Shown in pieces: positions 15,101-27,100 of a stretch of 43,506 bases of DNA. Every line of letters starts with the position of its first letter. Position 1 is the first letter of the stretch. The notes beneath the pieces are model-generated. The model was not told where the DNA came from. It was given only the letters and a program-made list of their open reading frames with translations, and did not search any database. This DNA comes from Promethearchaeota archaeon (GTDB lineage: Archaea; Asgardarchaeota; Lokiarchaeia; Sigyniarchaeales; SOKP01): assembly GCA_004375715.1 (NCBI GenBank), contig SOKP01000267.1, positions 1 to 43,506 of the forward strand. Reading direction: 5' to 3'. Made by a program: the position numbers and the translations under genes.

Positions 15101-18100
15101 TCGAATACACCGGACAAAGTCAAGAAATTTTTAGTATTTTAAACATTGTCCCAGACGACCAACTTTCAGAACTTGATCTATTTAATTACATTTACTTGAA
15201 CACTTGGGACGGTGTGGACGAAGAAACGAAGCTATCTACTCAATTACCTTTCGATCCTAGTTATATTGTTCAAGACGCTACAACTGACTTCCTATATATT
15301 ATTGATTTTGATGCTATTTTAACAGGTATTAGTCCTGATATTATAGAACTTGACACATATGTTTATATAGAAACAGAATACGACTCGACGCAATTAAAAT
15401 ATCCTCTTTCAAAAACTCCGTTTAATTGGGATTACATTCCTCCCTCTCCAGTTGAGAATCATATTACGATAGATATTAACAACGGTCAGGTCGAATGGTC
15501 TTCCTACCAACCAGAGTTCTTAAACTATGTAGAAAAAATTGAAAATAACTATATTTATTTCGTTGATGGAATAATTAATCCTGGAGATACGATTGACGTA
15601 AGTTATAGATACAAGCTACAACCAGGATTGCTAGAAAGCAAACATTTCCTAATGGTAGTCTATCCGTGGACTAACGTTTTTGATACCGTATTAAGCGATG
15701 TGGTTTCCGATACATCGAGCGATTCTTCAATTACGTACCGAGAAAAATATAGAAAATTGGCTGGTGGTTCAGTTATGTCACCTTTTGAATACTCTCTATC
15801 AGTCGAAGATACTTATTCTTTATACATAAGTTATCGACTTAACCAAAGAGAATATTACGAAGAAACGTTTGAAATAACCGACCAAAGATACATCGACAAC
15901 GATTTCACTTTTACCTATTTAAACGCTGAACTAGACAATTATTTTGACGAATTAGTAATAGATAATGTTGCAGCAGTCACTGTTTATTATTACGACTTTA
16001 GTGGTCAATATCGCCTATTAGATGACGAATTTTATTCAGTCAATTATGGCACTAACACCATAACTCTTCTGCCAAAATATTCCGGTGGAATTGATAGCAA
16101 CATATTAACCGCCCATAATAACTTGAACGAATTTTACGTTTCTACCGTTCCCAAATCTGAAGACGTAGAATATAGTAGTTATCGTTTCACCTACGATCCA
16201 AGAGTGGATATTATAGATACGATAAATGTCATCAACTGGGATGTTATTGGAGCCGAAGGATTGGATGTATTTGCAAACTTGGACGCTTATTGGTTTATGA
16301 ACGATAAAGAAAGTACATACGACAATTTTGTGTCTCACGCTTCGCAAGTTGCGTCTTACTTAGAACCTAACGATAAATTACGATTTGATATCTTTTCAGA
16401 ATTTGATACTTATGGCGAATTTGATCTTTTATTGGACGATATAACAGGAAACGAATTTTTATCTTTGTTTATTGACACCAACATTAAAAATTACGAAGCT
16501 ATTAGCGATCTTACTGTAAACCTTCTTGACGCTGGAGAAGGAGTGCTAGCTAGTGACACTATCTCTATTGACGATTTATTTATGAACGATTTTGGGATTA
16601 AGGTCGACATATCTTCAGGAATGGCAAACTTAAAATTTATAGAAATCGAACCGATTTTCAGACAAGACGGAGCTTACGATTTAGACAACACAATAATTCC
16701 AAAGTTTGAAACTTTCGAATGGAACGAAGAATTAACCATGTTTGACGAAGGCGGGAACAAGTTTATGTCCGTTCCTCTAGAAAACGAACTTATCACGGAC
16801 ACCGCTACTATTTTACGATTTAACGGCGAGATGCAATATCTCGACCTCCTACCAGGAAGCGATTTCACATGGGAAGACAATAAAAACGAGTTTACCCAAT
16901 TAAACGAATACGTGTTAAATATACCTAACTCTTATCTTAATCCTGACAATCCAGTTGAAGAACTCGAATTCGTCGAAGGAAACATGATAGTCGTGAGATA
17001 TAATACTCCAGTTAAAAGGGCAATTAGCATAGCGATAGGTGAGTTGTATTTCCAGAGAAAGCCTTATGCTTATAGTTCTTCGCTTCCAACCGCAGAATGT
17101 TTGTTAGTAAATGTGGACGACTACGAAGATTATACTACCTTTACCGATCCGTATTATTATAAAATACCGCTTGATTTAACTCCTTTCAACACCGAGTTTT
17201 CAGGATCGTTTAAAACAATTAAAATCGATTTCGATCTTTCTGACGGACAAATCGATTCTCAATACATTGTTAACAATTTGATAGAGTTCTCTGACTTGAT
17301 ACTATCTAGCCCATACCCAAATTACGAGTTAACCATTAGCGAAATTGCACTTCAGAGCGAATCGACTGAATCATCAACAGTTTACGAAGTAATTAATGAG
17401 CGAGTGTGGCAATTTACTGAATTAGACGAGTATATATCCGGAGAAGATCCTCAAAACGATGCATACGCTTTTACGCCAACTAATACTCCGTTGTTCTGGG
17501 GAGAAAACAAGTGGTTGGACTATCTATTAATATTCGACGAAGATTCCAATTATTATAGTTCTTGTGTCCAAACAATTGAAGAAGATCACCAACTTCACTA
17601 TGCTTCCAATCAATTTACGTGGAACGGAGATTTTGGTGTATTCCAAGAATATTACGGTTCTCAAGTTGAGTTACCTTTAATGGTAGAGTCTAATAAAGAT
17701 ATCTATTTTGCGTATTCCACTTTAACCTCTTGGGAAACTCCTATTTCCATAGATTACGAAAATATAGACATGGGCACTATTGACGTTGTTTTCGATTATA
17801 ATTATTTACTTACCCCTAGATTTGAAAAATGGGGCGATACAGTAAACAAAAATACAGAATTTGATTACGAGTTAACGCAATATTACACAGAATCCTTCAC
17901 TGTATATGATCCAATAGCAACGCAATACACTCACCAATACGATATTGATTATTCGTTTGTAGACGACTTCACAATAGACTTAGACGTGTATAAAGTTATC
18001 GGTTTAACTCCCACTTTTGAAGATATAGAAATTATTAATGGCATTGATTACAACTGGAATTTCAATCCTGCAAATAAAGAATTTTTCATAGAAGAAATAC

Positions 18101-21100
18101 CTGGAAATGGAGATATTACTGCTTTCGATGTTATAGCTGTAATTTTAAGCTTCTCTTACGGACCGATTTCAACGTATTCAGAGATAGAACTTTCACAATC
18201 TTTCCACGATGCCTACATAACAGACGCCGAAGCAACATTTTTCGATTATTTATCTATATCATTTGGATTCAATACTATTTCTGGAGATGGTTTGTTTGCT
18301 GAAGATACCCAAACAATAACTTCAGACTTTACATCATTTGAAGCTATCGATTTTAACAGGAATCCTGACGTCAGTACAAATAATTTACTAAACAATCCCG
18401 AATCGAACATGTTTATCGACTTCCAAGTTTTTACCGACCCATTTAACGTTATTTACGAAGCTGACCTTGATATGGACGGTAAAATGGAATATAAACAAGA
18501 AATTGACCTCGACAAAGACGGTAGAATCGATATTACTAAATACGGGATTGAAGACGATCAAGACTCGGAAAACATTATCTGGTATTCAATCATACAAGAT
18601 TATGTTACCGAGGAAATTATTGTAGACAAAAAGATAGGTGAAGAACAAAAAACTGATTGGTTCGATATCGACGATACGTTATTTTCCGATTACGAGTTTA
18701 ACTTATTATTACTATTAGCTTCTATCTTAATTCTTCCATTGTTAGCTTACACTCTTTCTACTATGATACTACCCGATGTCGATTACTGGGCCCAAAAATC
18801 GGTACAACAAGAAACCACTGAAACTCAATACGCTAAATCTCGATATTATAGCATAAGGTTGGACGACGACCGCGACGGATTTACTGATAGCCAAGTCACA
18901 TACGAGAGGAGCGACACAGTAGTTGAATTCGAAAGCCATGACTACGAAAAAACAATCATTGCTGCCAAACCCCAAAATATTTTTACGGTATTATTCGAAT
19001 GGATAGCAAAAAACGTTGATTCTATGTTGGGAAAACCTCCAAAAGATTTGATATTTAACGAAGACCTCACAGAAGACAAATTAGATAACAACGATTTATC
19101 TTATTTGGGTGAGTCGCTTCACGCTAGCACGCTTCAAGCCACCTACAGAAAATTCACTAAAGATACAACGATTACTTACACGAGCGAATCTGTCTCCGAA
19201 CAAATTACAGTTCAAGATTGGAGCAATGGAACCATCGACCAGACTCGGATTTACCAAAATGTTTTCGACAACGAAGATATTGATTCAGAAATACTTACAT
19301 CTCTCTTTAAATCCAAAAAATACAAAATCGTCGATTTAGATTCCGGTCAAGAACAGCTTTTCACCGTAAAGACTCCGTTCTCAATCACTACCCCAAAACT
19401 GAGACAAATAGTAGAAACTTCAACTTCTTGGGAGGATAACATCCCAGATAGGTTCGATTCATTAACTACTATTGTTGACGGTGTATCAACTACTACCAAC
19501 GAATATGAGACTCTTGAACCCATAAACATAATAATTCCAGGAAGGTTTAGCCTATATAACGATATGTACGTTGGAGACAAAGACTACGCAGTTGGAGATA
19601 CGGAATTTAGTGTATCTGGAATATTTATCACTCCCCCAGATGGGATGGTCTATCACTCTTCCAACAAAGATTTATTCAAAGCAGGAAAGGGTAAGTCTAA
19701 AGGACATTATTTCTATTACGATTCCGATAACAACGGATTTTACGAAACTGTATACGTGTTGGAGCCGATAGATACAACTTACACGTCTGTCATTATTAAT
19801 GGACAAGTAATTAGGGGCCCCGTAGAGAAATCCGTTTACATGGTTAAAGCGATAGGGTATAATTACGACGGTCAACACGATTTCTCTCCCTACAGAAAGG
19901 TTAATAGAATAATACGATCTGAAACCAATTTTGATCAATTAGAAGCAGAAACACCTCAAAAATTTGGCTTACATTGGGTTGTTAATTTCAAAAAGTTGAA
20001 GAACGTCGATCTCATATTCCCTGACGATCCGTTTGACGGATACGAGGTAAAAGATCACATTTTTGAGATTTCTAAACTCGTTGATCCAAGCGAATTTAAT
20101 AACAAATTTTCCGAACTATTCTACGAAGCTAGGCATCAAACTTACACCGATGCGTGGAAACAATACGAGCAACAACTAGTTCAAGACATAATCGAACAAG
20201 TGTTTATGACGCTCACCGCCTCTGCAATAAGTTCTGCATTACACGCAATTCCTTTTGTCGGGGTTGTGTTAGGACCGCTCGGGTATTTCCTCGCTTACAC
20301 TTTAATGACCAAATTTTCGATGGACGTTAAAAGTAAGATAGCAGATTCTCAAACAAAAGCTTTCACATTTTACCCTGTTGAAAGCGATAGAAAACAAAAA
20401 ACCTCTTTAAGCGAACGGATCGATTCAGACGAGGAGTGGGGCGATAACATGCCTGCAGCTCTCATGGGACATCCCGGAGCCTATTATACTACAATTACAG
20501 GCGAAGACGACGAACAAATTTACTCCGCTCAAGCCATAGTATCCCCACCGAACCCTTTAAGAGACACACCAGATAATATTGGAGGATTTTTAGAATTTCT
20601 ATGGGACAATGTCTGGAAGACAACAGAATCCAATCCCGACTTGTTTACTGGACTCGATTTCGACGGACTTGAGTTAGATTTCTTGCTCATGACAAATGAA
20701 TTATCAGCCTTAAACGATGTTCCGGGTTATAGTTTCACTCTTGAATCAAACCTAGCCAAATATAACGATTATAGGAGCAATACGCTTGGATATCTACAAC
20801 AAAAGATTAAAGAAGAATCCAACGGAAAATTAGATGCAATAAAACCTATAATTATCAATGGTAAACCCCAATACATATTTGTCGATAGTTCCGAAGATTC
20901 AAATCAAGCTACCATGCCATTATCACATCTTTACCAGCCTGTTATAGTTAGTTCTGATAGAGCGAGATACATTAATCAAGAAGCCAAAATCGAAATAGAC
21001 ATAGAATGTGCCTACGCTCCCAACACTCAAGGAATTAACGCGTATCAAAACCTCATTCCTGAAGAGAAAGAACTATTCGCTTCTAAAATACCGCTTTCAA

Positions 21101-24100
21101 ACGTAGCTTTTGCCTACCCCATAAAATCGGTAGTGATAGAACTAGTAGAAAATACTATCGAAGGACCAAGAATTGTATTATCGGTTCCATTAAACAACGG
21201 TGATTATAATGTAGAGTTTGGTAATTTATACATAAAAGAAGCTATTGACAGTATTTTCTTTCCAAGTCAAAGCGCTTTCAATTTCTTGTCAGACAAAGGT
21301 ATAATTAATCCTTCTTCAAACATTTATTACAAGATTAAAATTACTTTTGATCTCGTCGTAGAAGATTCTGGTTCCAGCGATCACAGCAGAATGGCGCTCT
21401 CTCAAGCTACATCTTACGCCGTCATGGACTATTTCAATCAATACACATATGCCTCCGTTACGGCTAATATGATCGGTGAAATTGCTTACACCGAAATACT
21501 CACACTAATATCAACTCTAATTACTGCTCCTGTTCTACTTATCGGCGGGTGGACTACTGAAGGTGTTAAGAATTTTATAGGTAAAATAGGTGTAAAAGGC
21601 GTAGCCGCTAAAATACTTAAAGGCGTGTTAATTGCTGGAAAAATTATAAATTCAATTTTAGTTGCCCCTATAAAAGAAATGTTTGAAGAAATTATTACAG
21701 ACGGCTTTATAGAGACTTGGGCAGAAAGACAAGTCGAGTTATGGGGTGGAACCGAAGACATGGGATTCTGGTTTTCCGCTTTATGTACTTCCGGTCGTGA
21801 AACGCTTTCTGGAAGCTATAAAGGGGTCCGAAGTATGATGAAAGCCAAATCTGGCCAACAAGCAACCATTAAGTTGGCGCTTGACAACAGCGACAACCTT
21901 CCCACTTGGGTAGCCCAGAACATGGGTAAAGGATATATGTCTGATAGTAAATCTAGGAAGGCCATTATGGAACAGATATCCTATTTACAAAAGAATGGAG
22001 AGGCTGATATATTACTAAAAACCGATGAAAAGACTTCGATACTTAAAATCGCATATTCAGGAATTACTACCGCTTTTAAATTCACTTTATCCAACATGTT
22101 CCTCGGAAGCCAAACTATGAGTTCCATGCTCTCTCTTTCGGCGTTCTCTTCGACAATTACGGGAATAGGCGCTAAATTGGTCGGTAGGCATATTACAAAC
22201 CTTTACAACGCAAGAGTAAAAGAACAACTAGAACTAAAACCCATATTAAAGGTTATAAAAAATGCAAAAGCAGACATAGATGCAGAAGCGTACGTCAATA
22301 TAGCTAATTTATTTGCAGAACAGTCTGGCGATCAAATGCCTTCCACAAATATGAAGATGGAAGCTCCTAATAACGTTAAAGGAGGAATGTCGACGAAGAT
22401 CGAGAAGAAATTTGGTTATAAACAAGCTTTTAAACTATTAGTAGGAAGTTTTTCGATGATGTTCTCACTTAGGGGAACAGGTAAAATTAACCCCGCCAAG
22501 AATAAAAAGGCTAAACTCGACTCTAAAATAAGTTTGCAAACTGTTAGTAGCGATCGCCATGTGGTCGAGATCGCTATTGAAGATTTAGCCAGAGACGAAA
22601 GAGGGGTTTTCAAAAGAAAAGACATAAACGAATGGGACAAAAAATCTAAAAAATTCGTGCTGATCGATAAATCTGACTTGACGATCGACAAAGTTTTATT
22701 ATATATTAAAAAACAATTCGCCATCAATCCAAAAACTACAATGAAATTTTACAGCGAACAACTTGGATATTTAGATTACGCCATTACTGATAAAAGAAAG
22801 AAAATATACCTCGAGAAAACTATCGATATTGGAGGAAAACAAATTAGTATTGGACCTAACACTAAATTTAGCGAGATCGCAGATATATCTGATTTAATAG
22901 TTAAGTTCTCCGTAAAAAACGATTTTGATAGATATCCAGGCTATAAGGACGCAAGAACTCAATACTCCTACGTTTTAAGGGGGACTGGTAACTTTGAACG
23001 AGCGTTTGACACTAAAGAAAAAGCCAAAATTATACACGAATTAGTCGAAGGTAAAGAAGTTGAAGTTAATGGTGAAACAGAAAATATATGGGATGGAATT
23101 AATAACTACGCCAAGAAATATTTAGACATAAACGGACTATATCCTAACGCATTAGCAATGTATAAATCGGTTCTGAGAGCTAATTTACAAAGTCAAATCG
23201 AAACTGTTTATAAAAACGAAGTTTTAATTAATAAAATTAAAGCATCTATCAAAAATGTTGCAGAATCTGATGTAATATTTAAAAAATACGACAACTTAAT
23301 TAAAAAAGTCTTTGAAGTGCAATTTAAAGCTTTCACAGATAAGGTTACTAATAAACAAGCTAAGAAGTTTTTAGAAGAATGTGCTCAACAAGAAATTTTT
23401 AATCACATCTTAAAAACACTCGGAGCAGATAAAAAGGAAGGTCTAGGAGGATTTAGTATCTACTCTTTAGCATCTAAACTCGATAGTTTCTTGGACGATT
23501 CTCAAAAAATAGAGACATTCGAAAATTATTTATTTAAACCAGAATCAATTTCAAGTTCTAGAGCTCCTCTTCTTAAACAGATAGCTGGAGGATATTTCGA
23601 TCAAGTACAACATGAAACACCTCAGCTAACTAGAAATATGGGAATGCTCGTAGGACGTTGGCAAGAGTCCAACGACTTCTTTGGTGATTTACCTGATCGG
23701 ATCGTAGATGCTTTTATAAAAAATGATTTCGAAATACCAGAAGGATTTAACGGTATGAATTACGGAAACCAGAATCCTCCTTTGGATCTAAATACTCATC
23801 TTGGAAGTAAATTTGAGAATCTAGTGGATGTTGAAGAAGTCGTATTAGGTGTTTCTAGCGATTGGGCTAAAGTTTTTAAATCCTTCTCCACTAATTCCCC
23901 GTCAGATAGAAGATATTTTGATAACCTTCTAATCGTATTTTCAACGTTGTTCTTAGCTAGCCCAAACAAAGGAAGTTACAAAAACGATTTGTCTCCTACA
24001 ACAATTAAAGGAATGGTAAACGACTTTTCTTCGACTCAACTTTCTACATTTTTTGTAGAAATGGCTAAAAGCTTGCAATCCGGTAAATTCGATCTGAAAC

Positions 24101-27100
24101 TCATTAGAAAATTTGCTGGTACTCTTTGTGGACCCAGTTCTGATCCTGATGCTAACATAAAACTATTCATAGAACAACTATTTTTAAATAGACAAGAACT
24201 TAACCAATTCAGGAGTGGAAGCAAAGGAAAAGATTTAAAGATGCCTTCAAAATACGCCTTTTTATTTGGTATCGCTGAAATGTTTGGAGATAGTGCCGAA
24301 TTAGGGAAAGCTGAAAGTAAAAACGATGCAATTAATACTATTTCTGAATTTTTCCAATCTTTTGAAATTGAATTTGATGATGACAAACGTGTTAATTATG
24401 GAAAATTCCAAGAAAAAATAAATTCTATTGCTGCAAGATATTTTAAAGCTGATTATGTAAGGAATTTTAATGAAAATTTCTACAACGCTTTAAAGAGTCT
24501 ATTTTCGAACAAAGGATTTTTAAACCACATGATACGTAAAACTGAATCTGGGGTTGGATACCGGATACTTTGGGACGATCACGTAACTCCTCTATTTGAA
24601 GCTACGGCCAATAATAAACCAATTAAACTAACAAGAAACATGATTCCTACTTCCATAAAAGGAAAACCAATTTACGTTTTAGACGCCAACAAATGGGTTA
24701 AACTAACAAATTTAAGGAACGATTATTCTTTCGAAGCAGCTCACATTTACGTATACAACTTATTAGAGAACGGAGAAAAAGAAGTAGGAATTGTCAAAGT
24801 AGATTCCATGAACGACAACGACTTTTCTAACGCAAGAGATTCTACTGGTAACTCTATTGATATTTACGAAGGTTTTGCTACCGAGAGCGGAGCGACTGTA
24901 AACGGCGCTTGGTTAAGTAACGCAGAAGGCAATTTGATGCTTTCAGATGTCAACTTAGAAGACTTTAGTGTGCGATCTGAACAAGACCAAAAATGGTACG
25001 AAGAATTTCTAACGATCGAAAACGGAGAGTTGAAAAATGTTCTTTTTATGAGTTACATTATCGTTTCAGGTTCAAAATTAACATGCTTTCTACAAGAAAC
25101 CGGAGTAAATTTTGAGACCTATAGTTCCTATAGTTCATTTTTCCCAGACATTATTCAAGAAAACATAAGGGGTATTACGTACATAGACGAAGAGACTATT
25201 ATTAAGAGCGAAAATCCAAGCGATATTACCAAAAACAAAGTTTCCGCTCTCCAAAATTTAATGTTTCAAATTTCTGAGACTTTAAAGAAAAAACAACGTA
25301 AGCTCCCAACTGTTATGTCAGATACAGTTTTGAACCTACAGTCGTCAGAAGAAAAATATTCTATTGAATCATCTAAAAAGTTACTATTATCGTTGAAACC
25401 AGAAACCGGAGACGCATTATACGATCTTTCAGTATTCCCAATTAATCCTTCTCTAGGCAAACCTCATTACGATTCGGAAGATCCTAATTATTGGGTTAAG
25501 ATGATTACTAGGGTTACAGTAGATGGAGATCAAAAAAGTTTAACTAACACTAAGAAGAAAGCGTTTTACAACGGATTGCTACTTCTCATCCAAAACGATT
25601 TATATAAAAAAGTTGGTGAAAGTTGGGTTTTAAATCCTGATAGCGTTTTTATAGATCACCAATCTTTACTTTCAGAATCGTTTACTGACGATGCCGATTT
25701 CTTAATTGACGAAACAGACGGTAATCCCGATAACTGGAAAGACGATTTTGTTCTTGTTAAAAAAATAGATGTAGCTTTACAAGATAAATTAGGTCTCGTC
25801 GGATTCGCTTCTTACATCACAGGATTCATGACATTCTCAGAAAGTCATTTTCCATATAGAATCCACATAGACTTTGTCCCACATAATAGAAAACATCAAA
25901 AAACTTTAAATACTCAATTTGGCATTAAATCATTTAATAGACGTCATAATTCCTTTCGGTCTTCTTCTGGTCTTACTCAATTTTATGGATCTCTTTTTAT
26001 TAACGGGTTTGTCCACGAGTTAAAAGGTAGAAAAGTCGGTTCAGTTGATATTACAATAAACCAAGAAGTAAAACCTTCCACGAGCATATTTCTAGATGAT
26101 TATTTTGAAATTTACTCCCCTAGAGATTACCTCGACTATGGAGACGCCACGAACCTAATTCTTGATGGGTTTAAATCTAAAATTTCTGATCAAAAGGGAA
26201 GAAACAAAGCGAATTTGAAGGGTCGCGATGATCTATACGCCTTCCTCTCTAAGAAAGCGAAGGATTTGATAGGCAAAATATTAATAGCATACAAATGGGT
26301 TAGTATACCGTATGTGGGAGGTGAAATATTCGATCAATTCGTAGATAATCCTGATTATTGGTATAGTAGAACATTAACGCAAGCTAGAAATATGCTTAGA
26401 GCTTACATCGATAAGCCAACCTTTGCCAACGACTACATTAACACTTTAAGTGAAATTTTACGGACAGGAGAAGACGGTTACATAGAATTAAAAACGGGTA
26501 TGGGAGGAAGCGGATTTTCTCTTGCTTATTCGGGTAACGCTCTGCTTGATAAAGGTTTACGAATTCCAATTTCTTACAAAGAATTAAAAAAATTTCTCTC
26601 GTTTGATAATTTAAAAGAGTTGTCCACCGATGCTCTTTTTACTTTACTTTTTCACCACTCCGGCTCATATATGTCACCAAGAGGGGCGTATGTCCAAGAC
26701 GCTAACCAATGGTGGGAAATAAATAAAGACCAAATTAGCGATAAGACGGTAAAAACATACAATACGATAATTAATACATTTTCACTAGAAAACCTCGGCG
26801 AACAACTTTTCAACAAAGAATTTACAATAGAATTTTTGATTGATAGAGGAGCAGGAATTGATTCTTATTTCATTAAACGGTTTTCAAGTTTTGGAATTTC
26901 TGAAGACAAAATTACTTTCACTCCAAGTCACCCTTATGGTCTTAAAAACGCGATTTCAAGCTTAATCACCTATTTATACTTCTTCCCCGACACTTTTTAC
27001 GCAATAAAGCAAGGAGGGTCAAACTTTATGTTTGGTGACATTTTTAAAATACGCTCTCCTGAATATGTTGCTGATTCTGGTTATTCGGGAGTAATTGAAG

